NCBI GenBank assembly: GCA_031295385.1
Contig: JAUMOL010000025.1
Coordinates: 1 to 40,363, forward strand
DNA: 40,363 nt
Direction: 5' to 3'
Origin: Collinsella sp.
GTDB lineage: Bacteria; Actinomycetota; Coriobacteriia; Coriobacteriales; Coriobacteriaceae
Below are positions 7,704 to 16,797 of this stretch, piece after piece (position 1 is the stretch's first letter; every line of letters starts with the position of its first letter). The position numbers and the translations under genes are program-made. The notes under the pieces were generated by a model. The model searched no databases, was not told the DNA's origin, and saw nothing but the letters and a program-made list of their open reading frames with translations.

Positions 7704-8765
7704 ATGTCCAAAGCACTCGACCCCAAAGACACCTGCGTCCTCGTTACCGGCGGCGCCGGCTTTATCGGCTCGCACACCGTCGTTCAGCTGCTCGAGGGTG
7801 GCTACCAGGTTGTCGTCGTCGATGACCTCTCCAACTCCAGCGCCGTTGCCATCGACCGCGTCAAGACCATCGTGGGCGACGAGGCCGCCAAGAACCTCAC
7901 CTTCTACGAGGCCAACGTGCTCGACCGCGATGCGATGAACAAGATCTTCGATACCCATCAGATCGACCGCGTCATCCACTTTGCCGGCTTTAAGGCCGTC
8001 GGCGAGTCGGTGAGCAAGCCCGTCGAGTACTACCACAACAACATCGAGAACACCCTGGTGCTCATCGACGTCATGCGCAACCATGGCTGCAAGTCCATCA
8101 TCTTCTCGAGCTCCTCGACCGTCTACGGCGACCCGGACAACCCGCCCGTCACCGAGGAGGATCCTAAGAAGCCCGCGACCAACCCCTATGGTTGGACCAA
8201 GTGGATGATCGAGCAGATCCTTATGGACGTCCACACCGCCGACCCCGAGTGGGACGTCGTGCTACTCCGTTATTTCAATCCCATCGGCGCCCATCCGTCG
8301 GGCCTGATCGGCGAGGATCCCAAGGGTATCCCCAACAACCTGGTGCCTTACGTCGCCCAGGTCGCCGTCGGTAAGCTCGAGGCCGTTCAGGTCTTTGGCA
8401 ACGATTACCCCACCCCCGACGGCACCGGTGTTCGCGACTACATCCACGTCTGCGACCTGGCATCTGGTCACGTGGCCGCCCTCAACTGGATGAACGGCAA
8501 GACCGGCGTCGAGATCTTTAACCTGGGCACCGGCACCGGCACCTCGGTACTCGAGGTCGTCGCCGCCTTCTCCAAGGCCTGCGGCAAGGAGCTGCCCTAC
8601 GTGATTCGCGAGCGCCGTGCCGGCGATATCGCCGCCAACTGGTGCGATGCCTCCAAGGCCGAACGCATGATGGGCTGGAAGGCCCAGTACGACATCGCGG
8701 ACATGTGCCGCGACAGCTGGAATTGGCAGAGCCATAACCCCAACGGCTTCGCCGACGCCGAGTAG
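7704..8765 (+). CDS. galE: UDP-glucose 4-epimerase GalE
   Basis: 353 residues; interconverts UDP-glucose and UDP-galactose using bound NAD in the cytoplasm (Leloir pathway and cell-envelope sugar supply). Start ATG 7704 follows ATAGGAGACTAC. The Rossmann dinucleotide motif is TGGAGFIGSH (about residues 14-23). The catalytic serine region is IIFSSSSTVYG (about 131-141). The YxxxK motif is YGWTKWMIEQ (about 162-171). Later conserved segments are LRYFNPIGAHPSG and GTGVRDYIHVCDLA. It is a monocistronic gene with its own terminator and marks the left edge of conserved sequence before the accessory island. Confidence 0.96.
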   Translation: MSKALDPKDTCVLVTGGAGFIGSHTVVQLLEGGYQVVVVDDLSNSSAVAIDRVKTIVGDEAAKNLTFYEANVLDRDAMNKIFDTHQIDRVIHFAGFKAVGESVSKPVEYYHNNIENTLVLIDVMRNHGCKSIIFSSSSTVYGDPDNPPVTEEDPKKPATNPYGWTKWMIEQILMDVHTADPEWDVVLLRYFNPIGAHPSGLIGEDPKGIPNNLVPYVAQVAVGKLEAVQVFGNDYPTPDGTGVRDYIHVCDLASGHVAALNWMNGKTGVEIFNLGTGTGTSVLEVVAAFSKACGKELPYVIRERRAGDIAANWCDASKAERMMGWKAQYDIADMCRDSWNWQSHNPNGFADAE

Positions 8766-8808
8766 CACTCAACCGCGGTAGATTTCTAGGCATATTCCAA
8801 AATCTACG

Positions 8809-8842
8809 GGCCCCGGCCTCCAATGTGAGGTCGGGGCCTTTT
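8809..8842 (+). terminator. Intrinsic terminator after galE
   Basis: A 12-bp stem (8809-8820 with 8827-8838, one G-T pair) with a CAATGT loop is followed by TTTT, 43 bases after the galE stop. Confidence 0.85.
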
Positions 8843-9059
8843 AGGAGCTCGTTCTCGGGCTCGAGCTCGCGCATGCACTTGCGGCCGCCGCGACCGGGTG
8901 GTTGGCCAGTTCCTTCTTTCTGACCGTCACCCATCTTCCCAGGATCTTCTCATTGATGCCGAGGTCGGCGGCCACTTGGGCGATGGGCTTCCCCGACGCG
9001 ACGGCGAAGTCTGCGGCCTCGGTGCGGTGCCCCGCTGTGCAGGAGAGCCTATCTGCCAT
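8840..9059 (-). pseudogene. IS3-family OrfA transposase remnant
   Basis: The minus strand reads MADRLSCTAGHRTEAADFAV, then IAQVAADLGINEKILGRWV, the helix-turn-helix of IS3 OrfA proteins. The expected continuation (RELEPENELLKG, the coiled-coil linker) is present but in a different frame, so the gene is frameshifted. The remainder of OrfA and all of OrfB are missing; the sequence abuts the galE terminator. A likely IS end lies upstream at 9119-9152. It marks the left side of the island and is not functional. Confidence 0.75.
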
Positions 9060-9118
9060 GACTGAACACTCCTTTCTTTTTGGCGCTGAAACGATTATCG
9101 CCGCTCAACGCCATTCCT

Positions 9119-9152
9119 CTAAGTCAAGTGTCCTGGGATACAATACAGTTCA
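9119..9152 (-). mobile_element. Probable IS3-type terminal inverted repeat
   Basis: On the minus strand the segment begins TGAACTGTATTGTATCCCAG and continues with GACACTTGACTT, resembling IS3-family ends. It lies 60 bp upstream of the OrfA remnant, the expected place for the left end. No matching right end was seen. The 9153-9353 stretch between here and the ATPase gene contains a candidate -10 GATAAT near 9306 and no convincing gene. Confidence 0.5.
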
Positions 9153-9353
9153 AATGGACGAGGAGGATCCGGCGCTCCTCTTGATGAGCCCGGAGAGGCC
9201 CCTGGTCGTCACCCTTCCCCGCGCGAACGCAAAGCGGACGGCGGCGAGCCATGTCCTCCCCGCGCGTTCCATTTAGGGAGTCCTCGAGAAGTCGATCTCC
9301 CTGTGCGATAATCGAGCTATTGAGTCTCGCGAGTTTAGAGCTGGTGATATGCA

Positions 9354-10652
9354 TTGAAAATCAAGGTGGAAAACATCGGCAGGGTCGCTGAGGCCGATAT
9401 CGAGATTAATGGCATTGCCGTGATCGCCGGGGAGAACGGGACGGGGAAAAGCACGGTTGGAAAAGCGCTTTATGCGGCCTTCAACAGCATGTCCGATTCG
9501 GAGAACAAAATCGACCGCATGAGGCGCAATAGTGTTGAACGCGCCATCAGGAAGGCATATGTGGGAGGCCCTCTCGACTCCACGTCTCGCCACAGGCGAA
9601 CTGCTGGAAGAATGAATGGTTTCATCGACAGGGTTTTTTCGGGCGAGTGCACGAGGGACGAGCTTATTGATGAGATAAAGGAGTATTACGGGGAGGAGAT
9701 CTCCCGTGAGATCGAATCCGATTTCACGAATGGCGTAGCAGGAGTTGCCGATCAGATTATCGAGATCATGGATATCTCCGATGATGAGGTATTTCGTGCG
9801 ATTGCGACAAACAGGTTCCAAAGCGAGTTCAACGGCCAGATCAATTCGGTTTTCGGCGAAGAGCCCGGGAAGGTCGAACTCCAGATAAAGGACGCATCTA
9901 CGGTTTTCTCGGTTGCAGGTGACGAGGTGGCGGAGGTGCACGATAGGAGGGTTTTGCGATTCAGGGCGCATTATCTGGACGACCCGTTCCTGATCGATTC
10001 TCTCGGAGGGCCCTACGGCCCCGCTTTTCGGTTCAGGCCCCTCCTTGGACACCAGGAGGAGCTGCGGCAAGATTTGATTCAGGCGACCATCCGTAACGAT
10101 GACAGCGAGTCCTCGCTGTTCGACGAGATCGCGAAGGAGCGGCACCTGAAGGTTCTCATGGACAAGGTCTCCTTCTTATGTCCGGGGTATTTCGAGAGGA
10201 GCGAAAGTCGCGGTCACCTTACGTATCTCGAAGAGGGCTTCGCTCGGGGGTTGGAGCCTGGGAACCTTTCTGCTGGCTTGAAGACGTTCGCCATCATGAA
10301 GGTGCTCTTGAAGTCCGGCGCGCTAGATGCCGGAGGGACTATTATCCTCGATGAACCCGAGATTCATCTTCATCCTGCATGGCAGCTGGCCTTCGCCGAG
10401 ATAATCGTGCTGCTCCAGAAAGAGCTCGGGATGCACGTCTTAATGAGCACCCATAGTCCATATTTCTTGAATGCGATCGAAGTGTATTCTAAGAAGCACG
10501 CTGTTGATGGATTGTGCTCATATTATCTTGCGGAGACCTGCGCTGATGGACGCTCTCGCTTTGCCGAAATAACCGGCTCGACTGAGGTCGCCTACGAGAA
10601 GCTGGCGGCTCCTTTTGATACGCTTGAGAGGGAGGAGTACGGCCTTGAGTAG
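9354..10652 (+). CDS. AAA/ABC-type ATPase, candidate defence-module sensor
   Basis: 432 residues from TTG 9354 (MKIKVENIGRV); GGTGAT lies eight to ten bases upstream. Walker A is GENGTGKST (residues 26-34). An alpha-helical insert follows (about 60-300). The ABC-like signature is NLSAGLKTF. Walker B is IILDEPEIHLHP and the switch histidine is in MSTHSPYFLNA. This order matches SMC/Rad50-like AAA ATPases of the OLD, PtuA, RloA and AriA group (family knowledge). It lacks the C-terminal TOPRIM domain of OLD and GajA. The stop overlaps the start of the next, nuclease-like gene by eight bases. The pair is embedded between IS remnants in an accessory island. A phage-defence role is inference. Confidence 0.85.
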   Translation: MKIKVENIGRVAEADIEINGIAVIAGENGTGKSTVGKALYAAFNSMSDSENKIDRMRRNSVERAIRKAYVGGPLDSTSRHRRTAGRMNGFIDRVFSGECTRDELIDEIKEYYGEEISREIESDFTNGVAGVADQIIEIMDISDDEVFRAIATNRFQSEFNGQINSVFGEEPGKVELQIKDASTVFSVAGDEVAEVHDRRVLRFRAHYLDDPFLIDSLGGPYGPAFRFRPLLGHQEELRQDLIQATIRNDDSESSLFDEIAKERHLKVLMDKVSFLCPGYFERSESRGHLTYLEEGFARGLEPGNLSAGLKTFAIMKVLLKSGALDAGGTIILDEPEIHLHPAWQLAFAEIIVLLQKELGMHVLMSTHSPYFLNAIEVYSKKHAVDGLCSYYLAETCADGRSRFAEITGSTEVAYEKLAAPFDTLEREEYGLE

Positions 10653-11313
10653 CGACCTGTGCGCCTCCTGCCCTCATCCGAACTCTCCCGTGGTGCCAGA
10701 TGGCAGCGATGGTTGCTCCCGTTGCAGGACCTGTATCCTAAGGGACTGCACGTCGACCATCTCCAAAACATCCAGAGACGGGAGCGTCTCTCTTGTGGAT
10801 GACGATTTGCCTGTTGTCAATTTTGACTCTGTTAAAGAATGCTACTGCAAGAAGGTCAATAGGTGGATGCAACTCCCGCGCTCCGCCGATGCGCTGTATT
10901 GCGATCGGGAAACGTTATATCTAGTCGAATTTAAAAACGGCAGTCTGAAGGAAACGCTGGGGAAGAGGCTCAATCCCAAGGATGACGAAGAGCTTGGTAT
11001 CAATCTTGGCCAAAGGGACGCCCTCATCGAGAAGTGCAAGGACAGCGTTTTGATCTGCTCGGACCTGTGGGGAAAGAGGACGAGATGGTTTCGCGAGCAC
11101 TGCGTCTTTGTTTTGGTATACAACGAGGACAAGAACAAGACCGCGTTGAAGCGGGTTGCCAGCTCGATTAGGAAAAAAGCGCGTTTTGGGCTTCCTGACA
11201 AATTGAAAGGTTTTTGCGTGAAGGATGTCTTGACGCTAACCGAAAAGGAGTTTTCGACATCGCTCCTTTCAACTTGGCGAGACGCAGAAGAAATCGCGGA
11301 GGTCGACGCGTAG
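10645..11313 (+). CDS. Cys-rich nuclease-like partner of the ATPase
   Basis: 222 residues from TTG 10645, which follows GGAGG by nine bases and overlaps the ATPase stop (TTGAGTAG). The N-terminus is a probable zinc-binding segment: Cys 6, 9, 24, 27, 30 and 35 in CxxC and CxxCxxC spacing. The middle has ALYCDRETLYLVEFKNG, an Asp followed by E-x-K, which fits a PD-(D/E)xK nuclease core (aspartate and ExK metal ligands). Next come a charged helix (KDDEELGINLGQRDALIEK) and a hydrophobic strand (CVFVLVYN). No close family is recognised. Operon overlap with an ATPase suggests a toxin or effector whose activity the ATPase controls. HNH or a non-catalytic adaptor remain possible. Confidence 0.75.
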   Translation: MSSDLCASCPHPNSPVVPDGSDGCSRCRTCILRDCTSTISKTSRDGSVSLVDDDLPVVNFDSVKECYCKKVNRWMQLPRSADALYCDRETLYLVEFKNGSLKETLGKRLNPKDDEELGINLGQRDALIEKCKDSVLICSDLWGKRTRWFREHCVFVLVYNEDKNKTALKRVASSIRKKARFGLPDKLKGFCVKDVLTLTEKEFSTSLLSTWRDAEEIAEVDA

Positions 11314-11335
11314 GAGACCGAAAAGCATCCGGTGG

Positions 11336-12010
11336 CTATTTGCTCCCGATATCGATCGTTCGTCTGCAGTCGGTTTTCTTTCCGCTGCGCCCGCCAGTTT
11401 GCGATGAGTCGCGCACCGTGTGAAGCTCAATACGGATGAAATACAAATATAATCCCCCCTTGCACTGTGTTGATAAATATTGCTCGTCGAACTCATCTGA
11501 ACTGGGCTTTCTTGCATAGAACTGCCTGAACCTGAGCGTTTTCGGGTATCGCATTGCCCGATCGAGCACCATCGCGACCTTCTCAAGCTTGTCCTCGGGC
11601 GGACTCATAGCCACAGCCCCGCATGTCGTCCCGGTTGGAGCCGGGATGAGACCTCAGGAAGCACTGCATGAAGTAGCGCATCCGGTTCACGGGCCCCAGC
11701 GGGTTCTGGCCGTCGGGAACGCCCTTGAGCAGCTTCGCGTTGTAGCGCTGGCTCTTCAGTGACAGATTGTTGACGGGAGCCGTGTGGCGCCCGGCTCCAT
11801 GTCGTGGATGAGCGTGGAGCCGGGCGCCACACGGCTCCCGAACGTCGCCAAGGTCTTCGCCCTGCTTGTCTTGCCAAGGTCCTCCCGGATGAAGATTGAA
11901 TTGCCTGGCTCATCGCAGCCGAGCGCGACACGGGCTCTACCCGAGACCATCATCTCTACACATAGCCCATCATTCGACAAGAACGCGCAGTTTGTCCTGC
12001 ATAGGCGCAT
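11336..12010 (-). pseudogene. Degraded transposase (family unassigned)
   Basis: Three minus-strand pieces read like one transposase C-terminal half. 11776-12010 gives RVALGCDEPGNSIFIREDLG and SRVAPGSTLIHDM. About 11640-11773 gives SLKSQRYNAKLLKGVPDGQ and PVNRMRYFMQCFLRSH. 11336-11614 gives SPPEDKLEKVAMVLDRAM and PKTLRFRQFYARKP. The pieces lie in different frames with an inverted duplication at 11774-11840 replacing sequence between the first two. Transposase identity is from the general look of these segments and is tentative. 12011-12210, between it and the exporter gene, contains no gene I can support. Confidence 0.5.
11774..11840. repeat. 26-bp perfect inverted duplication inside a pseudogene
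   Basis: 11774-11799 is the exact reverse complement of 11815-11840, with a 15-nt spacer. The 11815-11840 copy sits in frame in the transposase remnant, encoding part of GSRVAPGS on the minus strand. The other copy is its inverted image and destroys the reading sense. It therefore looks like a local inverted copy created by template switching, not a regulatory palindrome. Confidence 0.85.
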
Positions 12011-12210
12011 GGTGTCCCCCTCCGCCGCAAGAGGTGAGCAAAAGAGAGGCTCCCCTCGCCACTACCGGACAAAGGGACCTCTCTGGGGAAACACGCTATA
12101 AAACCTTCTTGCCGGGCGGTCGAGTACAGCACCGACGGCGTACCCGTGGAGACCTACCCAGAGCCCACGCCATTTCAAGTTTCTTGGTCTTCAACGCCAC
12201 AATCCGATAA

Positions 12211-13845
12211 TCATCCAGCCGTCGAAATGACCTCGTCACAGGCGGCAAGCATCTCCTCGTCATGAGTGACAACGATTACAATATGGTCTCTCTTAATTTC
12301 ATGAAGCAATTTGATCAGCGCGCCTCGACTCTTCGCATCAAGTGCTGAGGTCGGTTCATCAAAAAGCATAACGTCCGGCGATTTCAACAGCTGTCTCACA
12401 ATTGCAATCTTTTGCTTCTCGCCGCCGGACACCCCTCCTTTCCCGCCGTCAAGCATCGCCGTTGCCCCGTTCTCCACAGAAGCAACCATTTCGTCTAGCC
12501 CCAATATGACAAGCATCCGATTCAGCTTATCCATCTCGTAATCATCAGAAAGCAGCGTAAGATTATCGAGAATCGTCCCCTCAACGATAGGGGGTTCTTG
12601 CTCCGTAATGCTGACTCGACACCGCCGCAATGCATATCGATCGATGCAACGCTGTGACACCCCGTTGTAGCGAACGGCCCCTTCTGTGTCATCTGGATAT
12701 AGCCCCAATATCACTGACAGCAGCGAGCTCTTCCCCGAACCATTCGGCCCCGAGATTCCATATAGCCGACCCCTGGAAAACGCGAGCCCCTCAATGCTTA
12801 ACGCGACCCTTTCCGCCCCTGGATAACGTAGCTTGATGTTCTCTAGACGGATTTCCTCAATCGGACCAAGCGCCAATTTGCCATTCGCTTCCACCGGGAC
12901 ATCCCAAATTCTTTTCAGCCGCTCATAGCATACGCGATTAGTCTGGTAATCCCTTCCCCAGCCCAACAAATACTGTACCGCTGAGCTTAAGTTCGAATAA
13001 TATCCAACAGCAGTCACGAGAAAACCAGGCAACAGTCTCCCGCCCATCACTTCAACCGCGCCCACAGCAAGAAGACATCCTTGAGCGGCGGAAGCGACCA
13101 ACGCGTTGCCAAAGGTAAATCTAGACCCTACTTCCTGATTTGCTCTCATCGTTGGATAGAGCCCATTAAAAGCTTCGACCAGTACAGCGCGGGACCTATC
13201 GAACAAAGCATGTTTGCGGATGAAATCAACTTTCTCCAACTGATCTTGTAGACAGGAAAAAAACCTCGCGCTCTGCTCTTGTACGTCAAAACTTCTCTCA
13301 AACAGCCTTGCGCGTGAAACCGCATAAAAAGCGGCACTCGCTGCCGCAAGAACAAGGCAGACCACACTCAACTTGATATTCAGGCTACCGAGAACAAACA
13401 GGGCGGACAAAAGGGTGATAACGTTGCTTGAAACCCCCACAACCGAGTTGATTACGAAGATGACAAGGTCATTAGCGTCGTGATTGATTTGCTGGTTATA
13501 ATACGACGCGTTGAAGCCCTCGAAGAATGCCTGGGGAAGGTGCTTCACGTGCTCAAGCGTATCCGCATTTAAGCCGAACCCCGCATGCGACTGAAGGTTG
13601 ATGTACAGCATCTCTGAGCAATACGCTAGTCCCGCTCGAACCGCTTGGACCGCAACCAAAATAAGGCAACAAACGAGAACGGCGGCAAGATCGGCGCTGG
13701 CCGGCATCGCCAATCGGTTTACCACTATGCCGGTAAGAAAGGGACCCGCAAGCGCAAGCAGCCCGACCAAAACTGTTACGACAAGATAGGCGTAGAATCG
13801 ACCGCCCAGTATATATTTTCTACAGAGATTAAGCATCAGCCTCAT
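12211..13845 (-). CDS. ABC exporter, fused membrane and ATPase domains
   Basis: 544 residues from ATG 13845 (MRLMLNLCRKYILGG), with GCGGGG four bases upstream; GTG 13857 is an alternative. The start overlaps the end of the radical SAM gene, implying coupled translation. An ABC transporter type-1 membrane domain covers about residues 10-290 (VVTVLVGLLALAGPFLTGIV and later helices). The ATPase domain follows: Walker A SGPNGSGKSS (about 355), signature VSGGEKQK, Walker B VMLFDEPTSALD and switch VVTHDEE. There is no N-terminal C39 peptidase, so any leader would be removed by another enzyme or kept. As the last gene of the peptide cluster it probably exports the modified peptides. It works as a dimer. 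Confidence 0.88.
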   Translation of the reverse strand: MRLMLNLCRKYILGGRFYAYLVVTVLVGLLALAGPFLTGIVVNRLAMPASADLAAVLVCCLILVAVQAVRAGLAYCSEMLYINLQSHAGFGLNADTLEHVKHLPQAFFEGFNASYYNQQINHDANDLVIFVINSVVGVSSNVITLLSALFVLGSLNIKLSVVCLVLAAASAAFYAVSRARLFERSFDVQEQSARFFSCLQDQLEKVDFIRKHALFDRSRAVLVEAFNGLYPTMRANQEVGSRFTFGNALVASAAQGCLLAVGAVEVMGGRLLPGFLVTAVGYYSNLSSAVQYLLGWGRDYQTNRVCYERLKRIWDVPVEANGKLALGPIEEIRLENIKLRYPGAERVALSIEGLAFSRGRLYGISGPNGSGKSSLLSVILGLYPDDTEGAVRYNGVSQRCIDRYALRRCRVSITEQEPPIVEGTILDNLTLLSDDYEMDKLNRMLVILGLDEMVASVENGATAMLDGGKGGVSGGEKQKIAIVRQLLKSPDVMLFDEPTSALDAKSRGALIKLLHEIKRDHIVIVVTHDEEMLAACDEVISTAG

Positions 13846-15127
13846 TTTGCCCCGCACCCCGTTTTGCCGTATTCATCATCTGGGAGAGCAGCATTTTTTG
13901 CTCGGCATCATACCGGAAGGAAACGCAACGTTTCCCCTCACCGTTTAAGGCGTGGTTGGGGCACCCTCCCATGCACATGGGAAAAGCAAAGCACTCTTGG
14001 CATTCCGGGTCATCCGGCTCATATGCCATCCAGTTAATCATGTTCTTGCTCAACATTGGCGGCTCGAAAATAGTTCCGACCCTCCGCTCCTTCATTCCAA
14101 TGTCATCCCAGCACTTATACAAATCTCCGACGGGATCAACCACGTACGAGTTGATTCCAACGGCGCAACATATCCCGAAATTCGTCCCACCAAAAGGTTG
14201 AACTTTGAAGCCCCGCGCAATTGCCCTTTTATAAAACTCAGTCTCCTCATACGAGAACTCTTTTACAGTAAAGCAGTGGCTGTCGTTCGCACATACCTGA
14301 TTGATATCGTCAACAGGGGCTAAATAGAAGTGAACCTTATTCATCAGGCCATTTAGCTCGAGATAATCCAATAGCTCTTGAGCGGCCTCGATGTTGGTCT
14401 TGTCGACGTTGCTCCTTATCGAAATATCGATGATGTCGGCACACTCTTTGACGTTCTTGAGAATACGTTCGTATGTAGGGCTTCCGTCGTGAAGAATCCT
14501 TCTCGAATCGTGATCCGACTTCGATCCATCTATAGTCACTTGCGCGCTCGTCACACCACATGCCGCGAGCCTCCTTGCAACATCAGGCGTCAGCAGATAG
14601 CCATTTGTCACTATCGATGCGGAATATTCACACGTTGGCCCCACGACATCTTTCAGATCCGACGTAATCCGTTCGATCATCTTCATTCCGAGCAGAGGCT
14701 CGCCGCCGTACCATCCAACTGAGAGACTTGCGATACCAGGATAGTAATCTTTCACGAACTTGGAGAGCTGTGTCAAAACCTCCTCGCCCATCGTCGTGTA
14801 CGCCTGTCCCTTTTCATAGCAGTAGGGACAGCAAAAGTTGCAAGCCATCGTTGGCGCAATGGTAAGGGACAGAGCAGTATTCGCAAAGCGCGCGGCGCGA
14901 CTTTGCAACCTGATCTCCCCAAGCTCGTCCCTCTCCTCATTGACTAGGATGCCTCCCCTTATCAGCTCCGCGACAAGATCATCGGCATCCCGAACGTCCC
15001 CTTCTTGAATCCTTTTGAATTTCTACGCGTATTCCGGATTTAACGACAGGATGCCGCCGGTTCGCGCATTCATGATAAGAAGACTTCCGTTATGTTCATG
15101 CACCACATTAAATTGCGACAGTTTCAC
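13829..15127 (-). pseudogene. Radical SAM/SPASM peptide maturase with in-frame amber codon
   Basis: Read through, the frame is 432 residues from GTG 15127 (VKLSQFNVVHEHNG) to 13829. It is interrupted at codon 35 by TAG (15023-15025), between SLNPEYA and KFKRIQEGD. The frame continues without error, and TTG 14908 (codon 74) is the first possible restart found. The radical SAM motif CNFCCPYC (CxxxCxxC) lies at residues 96-103, followed by VGWYGGEPLL. The SPASM cysteines are in KCWDD and CQECFAFPMCMGGCP plus a final Cys. Enzymes of this type install thioether or other crosslinks on Cys-rich precursors (sactipeptide, ranthipeptide and CcpM families). Losing the first 73 residues could abolish substrate docking; nonsense mutation, sequencing error, restart or amber readthrough are all open. 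Confidence 0.85.
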
Positions 15128-15193
15128 TTCGCACCATCTCCATTTCCAATCAAATCCATATCGACCCTCAGACGCTGCGCATACGCCAGCGCA

Positions 15194-15982
15194 CTACCTT
15201 CTTCGATAAAAACTGCACGAAAGCAGCAATAGACATGCGAGCGACACGATGACCGCATGGCCGCATGCAGCCATCAGGACCGTCCCGCCGGCAGCCCCGC
15301 ACGCCCTCATCCAATAAGCCATGTGAACCGGGGGTAAAACGGTTGGGAAACTCATTGCGATAACAAGGCCCGCGAACGTTGCGACCAGCAAGGCTCCCGA
15401 CACAAGAGATCTGATCCTGAACACCTCATATGCAACCGCAACCATCAGCGTATAAGCGGCGTCTATAACGATATTCGACAGGAGTGCCGAGGTCACATTA
15501 CCAACCGTAAGGCTGTCTAGACCGCTTCCGGAGCACACGGCAAAGACCGCAGCGACACCGAGAGTAAACACGATGTAGGGGCACAGCGTATACACTTCGC
15601 AAGCCAATGTCTTTGCCGCAAACAGCTGCCAGCTGCGGAAGCCCCGAGCAATCGAAACTCCCCTTGCCGACACGCTCGTCGCATCACCGAATAGCGTCCC
15701 CGCCACAACAACAGAGACGATTGGGAAGAACACCGTATGCGCCATGGAGACGACACTTAGCCAGGAAGAGATACCCGTTGGCCCAACCCCTATCGAGAAA
15801 AGATAGCCCGGATCGGCGGAAAAGCCAAAGAACTGGCCCTCTCCCCCTGCGGAGACCCATGCGCCGGACCCGGCAAACACATAAATCCCCGCGATGCCCA
15901 AATACATCAGCGCTATTATCACGGCGAGTTTCATTCTCCTTGCGCGGAACAGTTCCGCCCTGACCGACATCCCAAGATTCAT
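15194..15982 (-). CDS. ABC-2-type transporter permease (second subunit)
   Basis: 262 residues from ATG 15982 (MNLGMSVRAELFRAR), which overlaps the stop of the first permease in ATGA; the longer upstream frame is a shadow of that gene. At least six hydrophobic segments are visible, such as LAVIIALMYLGIAGIYVF, TVFFPIVSVVVAGTLFG and AVIVSLACLLLLSC. The layout is that of ABC-2 permeases in BcrB/LanE/G-type systems, which pump antimicrobial peptides from the membrane and give self-protection (family knowledge). It would pair with the other permease and the ATPase. The gap of 66 bp to the radical SAM start holds nothing else. Confidence 0.82.
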   Translation of the reverse strand: MNLGMSVRAELFRARRMKLAVIIALMYLGIAGIYVFAGSGAWVSAGGEGQFFGFSADPGYLFSIGVGPTGISSWLSVVSMAHTVFFPIVSVVVAGTLFGDATSVSARGVSIARGFRSWQLFAAKTLACEVYTLCPYIVFTLGVAAVFAVCSGSGLDSLTVGNVTSALLSNIVIDAAYTLMVAVAYEVFRIRSLVSGALLVATFAGLVIAMSFPTVLPPVHMAYWMRACGAAGGTVLMAACGHAVIVSLACLLLLSCSFYRRR

Positions 15983-16797
15983 CGAACCGCCGTCCTTACA
16001 AATAGCGAGACGAGCGCAACTCCAACCGACACAAGCACAGTGCCGCCCGCATACAGCAAAACCTGAATTACACCAACATTCTGCATACTCAGGGAACACA
16101 GGTTCATCAGGTAATACACGGGCGAGAGCATGAGCAGCAAGCTGGGCTGACCGCTTCCGTATGTACTTGGGAACCACACCATCACAAATGTCGAAACCGC
16201 TATTGCAACGACGCTGCTCGCCACCACACTCCTCGTGAGCAAATACAGGGCGAAGGTAGCGGCGTACATCGAAATGAGCAGCAGCGCGATCATCAGCGCA
16301 ATCGATACAAATTGGGCAAACCCTGAGCACGAGGCCCCAACGTCCCATTGGGCCATCTTGGTTAAATACAGCGCAGTCGTAGAAAGAAGATACACGGCAC
16401 CGACCAGAGTGCAGTTCACCAACAGCTTCGTGATCACAATCGCCGCCTGCGACACCCCTCGCGATCTCGATACGGCGTAAGCCACGGATTCAAAGTCTCT
16501 CGACGTAGCGTAAACCGCGTAGAGAATCGTCACCGGAATCCAGACCACTGTAGACGCAAAAGACGTCCGGGCAACAGAGCCCAAAACGTCCCCTGCATCC
16601 ACTAGGTTTCCAATAAAACCTATAGCCCCTCCAAGCGTATACGGGTCATCACCGGCGACCATGATCAGCACCTCAGACGAAGTCGCAGCCGCAACCACAT
16701 ACAGCACAGCCGCAAGCGCAATCATCAGAGCGGTCGCCGGGTGCCTGGCGAGCAACCATACCTCGCTCCGAAAAGCTGAGATGAACTCGCGTTTCAT
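15979..16797 (-). CDS. ABC-2-type transporter permease (first subunit)
   Basis: 272 residues from ATG 16797; a GTG codon lies immediately before. The start shares a base with the ATPase stop (TGATG), so translation is coupled. About six membrane segments are visible, including ATALMIALAAVLYVVAAAT, ALMIALLLISMYAATFAL and VLLYAGGTVLVSVGVALVSL. A large extracellular loop lies between the first two (about residues 40-80). It is the partner of the 15194-15982 permease. In peptide clusters such a two-permease transporter most often serves immunity, while a separate fused exporter handles secretion. That division of labour is inference. Confidence 0.85.
   Translation of the reverse strand: MKREFISAFRSEVWLLARHPATALMIALAAVLYVVAAATSSEVLIMVAGDDPYTLGGAIGFIGNLVDAGDVLGSVARTSFASTVVWIPVTILYAVYATSRDFESVAYAVSRSRGVSQAAIVITKLLVNCTLVGAVYLLSTTALYLTKMAQWDVGASCSGFAQFVSIALMIALLLISMYAATFALYLLTRSVVASSVVAIAVSTFVMVWFPSTYGSGQPSLLLMLSPVYYLMNLCSLSMQNVGVIQVLLYAGGTVLVSVGVALVSLFVRTAVR

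Noticed and set aside
9154..9276. A 40-codon plus-strand ORF before the ATPase gene
   Set aside because: No ribosome site, no recognisable features, and it begins next to an IS end; treated as non-coding.
9354..11313. Gabija or Septu defence system
   Set aside because: The ATPase has no TOPRIM domain as GajA does, and the partner shows neither a UvrD-like helicase (GajB) nor a clear HNH motif (PtuB).
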